A DNA stretch of 61,082 nt from Microcaldota archaeon (GTDB taxonomy: Archaea > Micrarchaeota > Micrarchaeia > Micrarchaeales > Micrarchaeaceae): NCBI GenBank assembly GCA_021821445.1, contig JAKACK010000001.1:68056-129137 (forward strand), given 5' to 3'. This document shows, in pieces, positions 8,656 to 16,561 of the stretch. The position numbers were made by a program, and so were the translations under genes. The notes beneath the pieces are model-generated. The model had not been told where the DNA came from, did no database searches, and saw only the letters and a program-made list of their open reading frames with translations. The first letter of the stretch is position 1. The number at the start of each line of letters is the position of its first letter.

Positions 8656-9129
8656 TCATATGTGCTTTAATTTATCGTACATTTCATCATTTAGCATTAT
8701 ACCATGTGTTTTTATGTGATTCAAAAGTGAACTCTTGTTCGCAAAAGTACCTCCTTTTACCAGTGCATAAAACTTTTTAAATGTTAAATTATCTATTACT
8801 TTATCCTCTTTAAGCTGCTTTATTATCCTACGTTGAGCTCTAATCTTCTTCATATAAAGATCTCCTGTTCTAGCTTTTGTAGTACCTCTTTTTCTTCCAG
8901 GACCTCTTGCTCTACCTTTTTTTCTTTTCTCTTTTAAAAGCTTTCCATGAAGACTCAGAACTTTTTTCTTGGGTTTTGCATAAACTGCATTCTTCTTTAT
9001 AAGATCTCTGACATCTTCTCTTGTTATAGCTTTGGTTGCATCTTCTAAGCTATCCTCTTTGATACGTACCGCATTTTTACCTCTTTTCATCAAATCTGCT
9101 GCAACACGCTTTGTAAGTTTTATACTCAT
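8656..9129 (-). CDS. rpl19e: Ribosomal protein eL19
   Basis: Archaeal/eukaryotic large-subunit protein that forms bridges to the small subunit. The family pattern is plain: LTKRVAADLMKRGKNAVRI at the start, and KGRARGPGRKRGTTKARTG in the middle. Its ATG overlaps the eL32 stop codon (ATGA), implying coupled translation. At 157 aa the length is normal. Confidence 0.95.
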   Translation of the reverse strand: MSIKLTKRVAADLMKRGKNAVRIKEDSLEDATKAITREDVRDLIKKNAVYAKPKKKVLSLHGKLLKEKRKKGRARGPGRKRGTTKARTGDLYMKKIRAQRRIIKQLKEDKVIDNLTFKKFYALVKGGTFANKSSLLNHIKTHGIMLNDEMYDKLKHI

Positions 9130-9491
9130 AATGAAACACCATTTGTAACTTTTATTTTATGTTCATTTGCAATTTTCATAAAGTCAAGTTTTTTCCTTTT
9201 CCCTAATGCTTTTGCAAATGTTATATCGACTTCTTTTTTCTCTGAAATTATATTATTTAACTCTGTTAAATTATGTACAACTACTGCACGCTTACCGTTT
9301 GCTCTTATACCATTAAGCTCTTTTGGATTTTTGTACCCTATTGTAGGTTCAGCACCTGCAAAATTCCTTTTTATCCTTTTTTTATTATCAATTCCTCTTT
9401 GTTTTCTCCATCTAGCCTTAACTCTTTTTCTGTTTTTTGATCCGAAATTAGGAACATTGAATTTTGGATGCTCTTTTTTTATTTTTACCAT
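9126..9491 (-). CDS. rpl32e: Ribosomal protein eL32
   Basis: Archaeal/eukaryotic large-subunit protein. Recognised from HPKFNVPNFGSKNRKRVK, WRKQRGIDNK, and PTIGYKNPKELNGI. The start is the ATG at 9491, which follows the uL6 stop as TGATTATTATG; the stop codon itself forms part of the GTGAT ribosome-binding motif. A start at 9500 would add a spurious MII prefix. Confidence 0.94.
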   Translation of the reverse strand: MVKIKKEHPKFNVPNFGSKNRKRVKARWRKQRGIDNKKRIKRNFAGAEPTIGYKNPKELNGIRANGKRAVVVHNLTELNNIISEKKEVDITFAKALGKRKKLDFMKIANEHKIKVTNGVSL

Positions 9492-9496
9492 AATAA

Positions 9497-10018
9497 TCAC
9501 TCAATTGAAAAGTATATACCATCTTGGAATACTCTTTCATCTTTATTTTTTACTTTTGTTGTATTACGTATGTTAGCAGCTGTCTGCATTACATCATCAA
9601 GTTTGGTGCCATATATTCTTAAAAGTTTATCCTTTATTTCTATTTTTGAGTCACCGACTATACTGCTATTTCTTGGCACTCTTTCACCAAGCATATTCTT
9701 TATTATTAAATTTTTTCCTTGAACTTCTAAAGTAATTGGAAAATGTGAGAATACTGCTTCCATATTTGTTTCAAAGTACTCGTTTACTCCTTTAAAATCA
9801 TTAGTTATCTCTTTTGTAAATGCTGCTATAACATTTGATGCTTTTTTGTCAAGTTTTTTGTAATTGGTTTTTATTATTACAAGTTCACCATTTTCTATCT
9901 TGACCTGCATTAATCCATCATTGAATTTCCTTTCGTTTGTGCCTAAGCTTCCAGTTACCTTTACCAAATTTCCGTTTATTTCTGCTTTTACTCCTTCAGG
10001 TATTTTGATACTTACCAT
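9497..10018 (-). CDS. rplF: Ribosomal protein uL6
   Basis: Large-subunit protein near the sarcin-ricin loop and factor-binding site. Two repeated alpha/beta domains are visible, beginning VSIKIPEGVKAEINGNLVKV, with the conserved segment VIAAFTKEITNDFKGV and a second domain around KNMLGERVPR. The start is the ATG at 10018, 4 nt after GATGAT; upstream in-frame codons would only add MMIY. Its stop TGA overlaps the ribosome-binding motif of eL32. Confidence 0.94.
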   Translation of the reverse strand: MVSIKIPEGVKAEINGNLVKVTGSLGTNERKFNDGLMQVKIENGELVIIKTNYKKLDKKASNVIAAFTKEITNDFKGVNEYFETNMEAVFSHFPITLEVQGKNLIIKNMLGERVPRNSSIVGDSKIEIKDKLLRIYGTKLDDVMQTAANIRNTTKVKNKDERVFQDGIYFSIE

Positions 10019-10035
10019 ATAAATCATCAATTAAA

Positions 10036-10419
10036 TTAATATACATACATTATTACAGATCCGCCAATTCCTTTCGCTGTTGCCTCCTTGTTGGTTAATA
10101 ATCCTTGATTTGTAGTTAGTACTACTATTCCAAAATCTTTACTTGGAATGTATCTTTCTTCATACTTTGATATGTCATCTTTTGTTACTGAGAATCTGGG
10201 CTTTACCACACTTATCATGTTTATTTTGTTTAGGAGTTTTATTTTTAGAAATTTATTATACCTAACAGTGAATTCTTCAAAATCTCCTATATACCCATTT
10301 TCTTTCATTATTTTTAAAATTGATTTTATTAACTTATTAGATGGTACAGTGCACTCTGCTCTACCGATTCTTTCATTTGTTTTTATCGTGTTAATTGCAT
10401 CCGCTAGTTTATCTACCAT
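10036..10419 (-). CDS. rpsH: Ribosomal protein uS8
   Basis: Small-subunit assembly protein that binds the central domain of 16S rRNA. It begins MVDKLADAINTIKTNERIG and ends with the conserved FGIVVLTTNQGLLTNKEA segment and a glycine-rich tail (GIGGSVI). The ATG at 10419 follows the uS14 stop TGA with the usual TGATTATTATG layout; the TTG at 10428 is less likely. Confidence 0.94.
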   Translation of the reverse strand: MVDKLADAINTIKTNERIGRAECTVPSNKLIKSILKIMKENGYIGDFEEFTVRYNKFLKIKLLNKINMISVVKPRFSVTKDDISKYEERYIPSKDFGIVVLTTNQGLLTNKEATAKGIGGSVIMYVY

Positions 10420-10424
10420 AATAA

Positions 10425-10583
10425 TCAACCATATTTTCTAAAGTTAAGGCTCTTTGCCACTTCTCTAAAACATCTTCTGCATATATATAAGTTGTGAGAT
10501 CTTATTAATCCTCTGCTAGTACCACATCTTTTACATTTTCTGGTACCCTTACCCTTAAATTTTTCTTCGTTTTTAACCATCAT
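10425..10583 (-). CDS. rpsN: Ribosomal protein uS14 (zinc-binding)
   Basis: A 52-residue gene between uL5 and uS8. The product is MMVKNEEKFKGKGTRKCKRC, then GTSRGLIRSHNLYICRRCFR and a basic tail ending FRKYG. Four cysteines (17, 20, 35, 38) form the zinc ribbon of C+ type uS14. The ribosome-binding motif GGTGA lies in the last codons of uL5 (GGT GAA TAA). Two adjacent ATGs, at 10583 and 10580, are both possible starts. Confidence 0.95.
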   Translation of the reverse strand: MMVKNEEKFKGKGTRKCKRCGTSRGLIRSHNLYICRRCFREVAKSLNFRKYG

Positions 10584-10585
10584 AA

Positions 10586-11104
10586 TTATTCACCTACAGA
10601 CACATGATATTTCTCTTTCAAGAAATTTTTAATCTCATCATTTGTTATAGTCCTATGTAAATCACTAATTCTGCCATATTTAATTTTTTTATTAGCAGTT
10701 CTAAATCCGGGTCTTTTTAAACTTATATTTACATTCATACCCAACATTCCGATAGCAGGATCGTATTTAACTCCACTTATATCTATATACTCTCTTATTC
10801 CGAAGTTAATTGTATTTTTTGTTATCGCTTTTGGTTTGAGCTTGTTTTCTACTGCATCAAATAGTTTTGGTAAAACATCTTCTGCATCTTTCCTTCTTAA
10901 AGTTACAAATGCTCCTATTTTAGTCCCTTTAGTTATTTTAAATGTAGGATTTCTCTTTTTTGAAAGGCTATCTGCAGGCTTTTTATTGGTTATTTTTGAT
11001 ATTAACTTTTTTGCATTATCCTGCATTCTTGAATCGCTACCGCTTCCTATATTTATAACTATTTTATCAATTGTAATATTTTTCATTTTATTTATATCTG
11101 CCAT
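10586..11104 (-). CDS. rplE: Ribosomal protein uL5
   Basis: 5S rRNA-binding large-subunit protein that contacts the P-site tRNA. Conserved segments are IDKIVINIGSGSD, FKITKGTKIGAFVTLR, FGIREYIDISGVKYDPAIG and the archaeal SLKRPGFRTA. Starts at the ATG at 11104, one base after the eS4 stop. The 3' end supplies the Shine-Dalgarno sequence of uS14. Confidence 0.95.
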   Translation of the reverse strand: MADINKMKNITIDKIVINIGSGSDSRMQDNAKKLISKITNKKPADSLSKKRNPTFKITKGTKIGAFVTLRRKDAEDVLPKLFDAVENKLKPKAITKNTINFGIREYIDISGVKYDPAIGMLGMNVNISLKRPGFRTANKKIKYGRISDLHRTITNDEIKNFLKEKYHVSVGE

Positions 11105-11105
11105 G

Positions 11106-11789
11106 TTAACTCATCACGATAATATTTTTTTCTTTTGTTTCAAATTTGTTCCCTTTATCATCTTCTATGAGAACTACCTTTTCTATATGCATATTTCCAG
11201 GTTTTATCTCTGTAATTTTACCTGTTGATGCGGCGTGTACCCCATGTACAATGATACATTTAGAACCTTCTTTGAACTTAAAAATCTCACCAATCTCCTT
11301 CTTTGAATTTATTTTTACTGAATCTCCAACATAAATATCCTTGGCTTTATCTGTTGCATCTATTGATTCGCCATCACTTAAACGTATGAATATTTTTCCT
11401 TTTGGAGCTTTATACTTCCCTACAACCTTATATATAAATGAATCATTATCATTGGTTTCATTATAAGATATATGATTGAATTGATCAACACCTACTTTGT
11501 AATGCTTATTATTTACTGTTATAATATCATTTAATCCAACAGGATATTTCTTTTCTTTTATAACTTTTCCATTTATCTTGATCTTTCCCTCTTTTATTAT
11601 CTTTCCAGCATCTGCATAATTTTCAACTATGTTAAGTTGTTTTAATGGAACTACCAATGATACAGAATCATCATAATTGTGTCTTCCTGGATTAGGTCTT
11701 GAAATATACATTTCTTCTTTACTATGTATGTTGAAAAATCTTGGTGCTGCCAAACTTTTAATATGTCTTGTTCCTCCTTTTTTTGCCAT
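11106..11789 (-). CDS. rps4e: Ribosomal protein eS4
   Basis: Archaeal/eukaryotic small-subunit protein with an S4-like RNA-binding fold, a central domain and a KOW motif. It begins MAKKGGTRHIKSLAAPRFF, with ISRPNPGRH and a KOW-like KCIIVHGVHAASTGKI near the C-terminus. GTGATTATGATG precedes it; the second ATG (11789) gives the 4-nt spacing seen elsewhere here, so I prefer it over 11792. The ribosome-binding motif includes the stop TGA of uL24. Confidence 0.94.
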   Translation of the reverse strand: MAKKGGTRHIKSLAAPRFFNIHSKEEMYISRPNPGRHNYDDSVSLVVPLKQLNIVENYADAGKIIKEGKIKINGKVIKEKKYPVGLNDIITVNNKHYKVGVDQFNHISYNETNDNDSFIYKVVGKYKAPKGKIFIRLSDGESIDATDKAKDIYVGDSVKINSKKEIGEIFKFKEGSKCIIVHGVHAASTGKITEIKPGNMHIEKVVLIEDDKGNKFETKEKNIIVMS

Positions 11790-11794
11790 CATAA

Positions 11795-12313
11795 TCACTC
11801 TGTTACTTCTTCAACTGTATCAACAACTTCAGGCTTATTCCCTTTAACATCAGTATCTTTTACTTTCTCTTTATTCTTTGGTATTTCTTCTTTTTTTGAA
11901 TCTACTTCTTTTTTCTGTTCTTTTGTAACTTTTGGTTCTACGACTTGCTTGAGTTTATATTTATTTGCTCTATATTTATCGGTTAAATTTAAATCAATTA
12001 TAGACAAATTGTTCGCTTTAATTGGTATACCTGATTCTTTACCTCTTGAATTCTTTCTTTTTAATGAATCAATATACACTACCTGATTCTTTAAACTTAC
12101 CATATTAACTTTACCAGTTATATTTTTATGTGATCCTACCATTACTTTTACAGTATCTCCTTTACTTACCTGGATAGCCCTATTTTTTAAATTATATTTT
12201 TCCTTAGCTACCTTATCTAAATGAACGTGTACAAAATGCTGTTTCAGATGTAATGGAGCATTATGCCTAAATTTTAACTGCTTTTTTGGTTTACTACTTT
12301 TTAACATTCCCAT
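11795..12313 (-). CDS. rplX: Ribosomal protein uL24
   Basis: Early-assembly large-subunit protein near the exit tunnel. The archaeal form is seen as KPKKQLKFRHNAPLHLKQ, a KOW segment KGDTVKVMVGSHKNITGKV, and IYIDSLKRKNSRGKESG. An acidic/lysine-rich tail of about 50 residues (PKVTKEQKKEVDSKKEE onward) extends beyond the usual domain. The start at 12313 is the ATG 4 nt after GTGAT. Confidence 0.93.
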   Translation of the reverse strand: MGMLKSSKPKKQLKFRHNAPLHLKQHFVHVHLDKVAKEKYNLKNRAIQVSKGDTVKVMVGSHKNITGKVNMVSLKNQVVYIDSLKRKNSRGKESGIPIKANNLSIIDLNLTDKYRANKYKLKQVVEPKVTKEQKKEVDSKKEEIPKNKEKVKDTDVKGNKPEVVDTVEEVTE

Positions 12314-12328
12314 TTTAATCACTAAAAA

Positions 12329-12727
12329 TTATATAACTCTTGAAGCAACTCCGGCAAGTTTTATATACTTCTCTATAACTTCACGTGCCATAGCACCTTT
12401 TACCTCTGTACCTACAGGTAAATTGCTTTCAGTTATAAGAATTGCTGCATTGTCTTCAAATCTCACATGAACCCCATTCATTCTTCTGAAAGGGTGCTTT
12501 TGTCTTATTATTATAGCACGAACCTTTTTCTTTCTATAGGATGGAGTTCCAGTTTTTACACTTGCCATAACAATATCCCCTATACCGGAGCTTGCAAGTC
12601 TTCCTCTTGCACCTGATTTTCCTATTTTATTTATAATCATTATTGTCTTAGCTCCGCTATTATCTGCACAAGTCAATATGCTACCTGGTATTAAAGTTTT
12701 TGATATTTTTCCAGTTATTCCTGCCAT
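12329..12727 (-). CDS. rplN: Ribosomal protein uL14
   Basis: Large-subunit protein at the subunit interface. The conserved pattern GSILTCADNSGAKTIMII, GIGDIVMASVKTG, VRAIIIRQKHPFRRMNG and VRFEDNAAILI is unmistakable. Its GGTGA ribosome-binding motif is encoded by the last codons of uS17, with which it nearly overlaps. Confidence 0.96.
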   Translation of the reverse strand: MAGITGKISKTLIPGSILTCADNSGAKTIMIINKIGKSGARGRLASSGIGDIVMASVKTGTPSYRKKKVRAIIIRQKHPFRRMNGVHVRFEDNAAILITESNLPVGTEVKGAMAREVIEKYIKLAGVASRVI

Positions 12728-13020
12728 TAAGATTCACCTGAGATAATTTTTGTTACAACAAAGCCTTTTGTTTTACTAAGCTTTCTGCAACTTGCTATTA
12801 TTACTCTGTCACCTGCTTTTGCATTTATGCATACAGGGTTATAAGCGTGCATCTTAGAGTTCTTTCTAAGAGATCTTTCATATTTATGAAGTACTGTTGT
12901 GTATACTCTTCTCACTATTGCAGTTTTAGCTGCCTTAGCACTAATCACAGTTCCTTCAAATTCACTTCCGTGTGTCTTTAAATTGCCATGTATTGGACAT
13001 TTAGGATCATTACATTCCAA
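12727..13020 (-). CDS. rpsQ: Ribosomal protein uS17
   Basis: Primary 16S rRNA-binding small-subunit protein. Family segments are CPIHGNLKTHGSEFEGTVIS, RRVYTTVLHKYERSLRKNSK and the OB-fold end GDRVIIASCRKLSKTKGFV. The N-terminus LECNDPKCPIHG fits a TTG start at 13020, 4 nt after GTGAT; the GTG at 13029 lies inside that motif and is less likely. It is the first gene of this ribosomal run after a gap of about 300 nt. Confidence 0.93.
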   Translation of the reverse strand: MECNDPKCPIHGNLKTHGSEFEGTVISAKAAKTAIVRRVYTTVLHKYERSLRKNSKMHAYNPVCINAKAGDRVIIASCRKLSKTKGFVVTKIISGES

Positions 13021-13338
13021 ATTAATCACTTTTATTTATAAATATTGAGTTAAACTGAGAAATTTTTAAGATTTATGATAATAGTTTGATGTTAATAATT
13101 ATAAATCTTATCATTTTGTTTGGGCTAAAACCTTTATAAATTCAGGTTATTTTTATTTAAATAAATTACTAGATTATGTTAACTAATCCTCACATTTAAC
13201 TATTAATTAATCAATATGAAATTATATATATCTTTCGTTATTATTTTTCTAATTTATAACTTCAAATTTTAATTTTATATTTTGATTTTTAAGAATTTCT
13301 TATTTCTGATTTTTTTGATAATTCCTTATTGATACTAT
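13021..13338. other. Non-coding gap between rnp1 and uS17
   Basis: About 318 AT-rich bases with no credible gene on either strand. A minus-strand TATA-like element (TTTATAAAGG, about 13129-13138) could start transcription of the uS17-uS5 run. A short direct or inverted similarity (AGATTTATGATAA at 13069 and ATAAATCTTATCA near 13100) can form a loose hairpin. In most archaea rnp1 and uS17 are adjacent, so the gap itself is unusual. Confidence 0.5.
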
Positions 13339-13680
13339 TTAATCTTTTTTTAATTTACGCTTATTATAGAATTTGATACTCTTCTTTATTCTTTCATAAG
13401 GTCTAAAGTTTATTTCTTCTCCTTTTACTTTGTAAAGATTTTTCCCTATTTTAAAATTAAATTCAGAACCAATTTTTGGTACAGTTTTTATACCACATAC
13501 TGCTTTTATTTTTATCGTATTTTTTGTTTCTTTATAGACTATGCCACTAATCCCGATTTTGTTGATGTCTTTGCAAGAGAACACCCTTACAGGAAGACCT
13601 GTTAATTCTTCAAGTACTATATTTTTGTTGTTATACTCCTTATATAAGTTTTTTAGCTCAGTGCTATTTTCATCTTTCAT
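13339..13680 (-). CDS. rnp1: RNase P protein component 1 (Rpp29/P29)
   Basis: Protein subunit of archaeal RNase P, which removes 5' leaders from pre-tRNA together with the catalytic RNA; it pairs with Rpp21. The Sm-like core is seen in ELTGLPVRVFSCKDINKIG, SGIVYKETKNTIKIK and IGSEFNFKIG, and the C-terminus is strongly basic. Its place upstream of uS17 is the classical archaeal position for rnp1, which supports the call. Two further RNase P subunits are encoded at 58577-59462. Confidence 0.85.
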   Translation of the reverse strand: MKDENSTELKNLYKEYNNKNIVLEELTGLPVRVFSCKDINKIGISGIVYKETKNTIKIKAVCGIKTVPKIGSEFNFKIGKNLYKVKGEEINFRPYERIKKSIKFYNKRKLKKD

Positions 13681-13709
13681 TCTATTCCATCCTACTTTTA
13701 CTTATCATA

Positions 13710-14930
13710 TTATCTTATAATAATCCTATCAGATATTGTTATTATACGATCTATATCAAATTTTAATGATGTCCCATAATCAGTTTTGACTTGCATTGAA
13801 CCCTTCTTTACGTCTACATTTGATACCTTACCTATATAGGCACCTATATCATTTAATACAACTTTATTTTTAAGTTTAAGATTTTTAACAGACTTTCTCT
13901 TAAATGCAAAGCTAGCATAAGTTACCAAATAACCAATTATGAATGCTATTACTGAATAGTATATGAGCTGATAGAAGTATATTTGCCCTACTACCCATGC
14001 TGCAAAGATATAAAGTAAGGAAAGACTTATTACTGAATATCCTATATATACACCTTGATTTACAACTCTATAATACATATGTAGATTGTTTAAATCAATT
14101 ATTCTACCAAGTATATACAAAGAAAGGCTTACAGGTAACAGAATTAAGATACCTTCCAATGCGTAAGCATAGCTATCAAATATGCTATTACCTATACTTA
14201 TATTGGATAAATAAGTTGTATATCCCAAAACTATACTTGATATAAAAAACAGTATTGAAGCTATATAAAATATAAAGCTTATCCTGTTTATACTCATACC
14301 TAAACCTTCAAAAGAATTTATTATTATGTCTTCAAAACCTAATCCTTTAATTATAAAATATATACCGATTAATACAAATGGAAATGCTATTCCCAATTTT
14401 AAATAATAAGATATTGAAAATAGTAATATTAGTACAGCAGGAATTCCAAAAACAATTCTTGCATAATGGGGTTCTTTTAACTTTTCGATTATTGTAAAGT
14501 AGGTATTCTCAAATTCTACCGCTTGCTTCATTCTTACAAAATCAACACTATTTACCTTTAATCTGCTTTTTAAAATTGGAATTACTCGGTTATCACTTGC
14601 ACCATCAGTAACAAGTACGCATGCATCTACTTTAAGTTCATTTAATACATTATCTAATTGTCTTGAAAGTTCCTCATCTGCTATAAATCCTTCAGTTACG
14701 GAACCAGTTATCTCAGCAATCTCAACTTCATAATTTTTTTCTTTTAGCTCATCATATTTTTTAACAGCTTCAAAAAGTGTATTTCCATCAGTATCAAGAG
14801 GATCTGCAAGGGTTAATTTCTGCGCTGCCTCTAATAAATTATCTCTTCCTATTACAGGCCCATTTATACCTGTCTTTTGGAATAAGTCATTGTCTATATC
14901 GACAGCTAGCACCAATAATCTTTCAGTCAT
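13710..14930 (-). CDS. DUF373 family membrane protein
   Basis: An archaeal protein of unknown function. The N-terminal cytosolic domain of about 165 residues begins LLVLAVDIDNDLFQKTG and contains NGPVIGRDNLLEAA, LADPLDTDGNTLFEA and CVLVTDGASDNRVIPIL, a DUF373 signature. About seven hydrophobic segments follow, then a short beta-rich tail. Full length for the family. No function is assigned; its neighbours (rnp1, a small helical protein) do not clarify it. Confidence 0.8.
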   Translation of the reverse strand: MTERLLVLAVDIDNDLFQKTGINGPVIGRDNLLEAAQKLTLADPLDTDGNTLFEAVKKYDELKEKNYEVEIAEITGSVTEGFIADEELSRQLDNVLNELKVDACVLVTDGASDNRVIPILKSRLKVNSVDFVRMKQAVEFENTYFTIIEKLKEPHYARIVFGIPAVLILLFSISYYLKLGIAFPFVLIGIYFIIKGLGFEDIIINSFEGLGMSINRISFIFYIASILFFISSIVLGYTTYLSNISIGNSIFDSYAYALEGILILLPVSLSLYILGRIIDLNNLHMYYRVVNQGVYIGYSVISLSLLYIFAAWVVGQIYFYQLIYYSVIAFIIGYLVTYASFAFKRKSVKNLKLKNKVVLNDIGAYIGKVSNVDVKKGSMQVKTDYGTSLKFDIDRIITISDRIIIR

Positions 14931-15089
14931 CTTATAACCTTTGGTAGTACATATTTATATTTATTTATATTTTTAGATTTTCAAAAATTTATATTTATAT
15001 CAACAAAATACACATATATTTTACATTTATAAAATTTATCACTTATCCCTTTTATAATTTTATTTGTATTTATATTAGTGGGTAATTGA

Positions 15090-15452
15090 ATGGAAAATAA
15101 TAATGATAAGCCATTAGAATTGAAGAAATTAGATCCGAAATATGTAGTTGACCAGCTTATGGGTTGCTTCATAAACGCAAATAAGGAAGTTAGTAAAGCG
15201 ATGAATGAAAAAGTTTCAGATGAGGAGCTTGAAGCCAGAACAAAGATATTTCTTGGAGATGCTTTTAGAAAATGCAATGTTAGTATGGAAAACCCAACAA
15301 AAGAGGGTATATTAAAAGCTATGGATGAATGCAGAGCTAATATACTCAATACTATGGGTGAAAAGGAAGGAAGTGAATTTGTCAACAAATATTATATTGA
15401 AATGAAAGATTTAGTTGATAAGATGGATGACAAAAAAAGTGAAGATAAATAA
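15090..15452 (+). CDS. Small helical protein of unknown function
   Basis: A 120-aa, mostly helical, charged, soluble protein with no family I recognise. It contains VDQLMGCFINANKEVSKAMN and a CNVSMENPTKEGILKAMDEC segment with two cysteines 20 residues apart, and ends in a Lys/Asp/Glu-rich tail. The codon use and clean ATG suggest a real gene. It converges end to end with the next gene (stop at 15452, next stop at 15453). Probably lineage specific. Confidence 0.6.
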   Translation: MENNNDKPLELKKLDPKYVVDQLMGCFINANKEVSKAMNEKVSDEELEARTKIFLGDAFRKCNVSMENPTKEGILKAMDECRANILNTMGEKEGSEFVNKYYIEMKDLVDKMDDKKSEDK

Positions 15453-15719
15453 TTAATTATCTTCTTTTATTGTTTTGTATTTTACATTAATTACACGTGG
15501 ACCCTTAGGAGGTTTAAACTCTTTTTTAATCCTATGAAATATCAAATATTTTATCAGATAAGCAGCTATAATTAGTATTATCAATAAACTTACAAAAAGT
15601 ACCAGATGTGTTAGTATAAATATTATAGCTTCGATGAAAATTACAACTATCAATATTAATATTATAAATGCGATTATCAATAGTATTCCGGATAGATTTA
15701 ATATTTTAACTTGTTGCAC
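15453..15719 (-). CDS. Small membrane protein of unknown function
   Basis: An 88-aa protein with two long hydrophobic stretches (about residues 10-35 and 37-60) and a basic tail (FHRIKKEFKPPKGPRV). The start is a GTG at 15719 preceded by GTGAT with 3-nt spacing, which supports it being translated. No homologous family is recognised. Confidence 0.5.
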   Translation of the reverse strand: MQQVKILNLSGILLIIAFIILILIVVIFIEAIIFILTHLVLFVSLLIILIIAAYLIKYLIFHRIKKEFKPPKGPRVINVKYKTIKEDN

Positions 15720-15892
15720 CCAATCACTTAGTTAAATTTCAAACAATAAATCTTTATCCTATATTTATTGCTTCAACAGAAATGTTTAATCTATTTGTAT
15801 ATTTTATTTAGATTTAATATAAATGTTTGTTTTTACACTTACAAATTTTGGTTATGATAATATAAATAAAAAATAAGATTAAAGAATTACAT

Positions 15893-16555
15893 TCAATCAA
15901 AATGTAATGAATAAATGTTTCTGTATATTGGAATTCCGCCTTTTACTCCGTGCAGTTCATAAGATTTTATAGGTTTAAGTTTTCTATCACTACTAAAAAA
16001 AGCATTTGCGATATCTCTACTTCCTATAAATATATTGACACCATTTTTATCCTCTTTTACCCCAGATACAAAACTTCCATTCTTGTTTACGAAATCCAAT
16101 ATCCTTTTTTCAATTTTGACGTATTTACTGTAAATTCCTCTTAACTGGATTTCAGCTTCATAATATCCAGCTCTTTCTTTGCTGCAAAGTGGACATAATA
16201 TATCAGTAAATTTTATCTTTATATCCTTATCAAATCCAACGAGTTCATTATTTACTTCTTTTTGAAAATGCACTTTTGCAGTATTAGTTGAATCGTCAAA
16301 GCTTTCAAGTGCTAATTCAAAATCAGATCTGTGAATCGAAAAACTTATCGCATCGTCAAGAGATTGAGCATTATATTCAATAAATCCAATATGTGTTTTT
16401 ATCCTTCCACAGGATCTACACAGTGGTATCTTTATTTCTAATGGCAAATCTGCGCTTATTTTATCTATAACACAATGTTCACAGAATTGTCCTATAAATC
16501 TTATGTCATCGCTTGACCTATTACATTTTGGACAGTATTTGGTAATTTTTATCAC
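15893..16555 (-). CDS. nmd3: NMD3-like zinc protein
   Basis: Archaeal homologue of the 60S export adaptor NMD3, presumed to act on large-subunit maturation. The N-terminal zinc-binding region has CPKCN, CEHC, CRSCG and CPLCS pairs, and the diagnostic RAGYYEAEIQLRG segment follows. There is no in-frame ATG near the N-terminus. The only orthodox codon is the GTG at 16555, which lies within the AGGTGAT ribosome-binding motif; the codon at the usual 4-nt spacing is ATT at 16546, so an AUU start is possible. Followed 6 nt downstream by secD in the opposite gene order (secF, secD, then nmd3). Confidence 0.8.
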   Translation of the reverse strand: MIKITKYCPKCNRSSDDIRFIGQFCEHCVIDKISADLPLEIKIPLCRSCGRIKTHIGFIEYNAQSLDDAISFSIHRSDFELALESFDDSTNTAKVHFQKEVNNELVGFDKDIKIKFTDILCPLCSKERAGYYEAEIQLRGIYSKYVKIEKRILDFVNKNGSFVSGVKEDKNGVNIFIGSRDIANAFFSSDRKLKPIKSYELHGVKGGIPIYRNIYSLHFD

Positions 16556-16561
16556 CTATAT

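Noticed and set aside
10836-11228. Plus-strand open frame across uL5 and eS4
   Set aside because: Conflicts with two certain ribosomal protein genes; hydrophobic shadow only.
14981-15388. Minus-strand open frame overlapping the small helical protein gene
   Set aside because: It covers the reverse complement of a charged helical gene and has no ribosome-binding signal.
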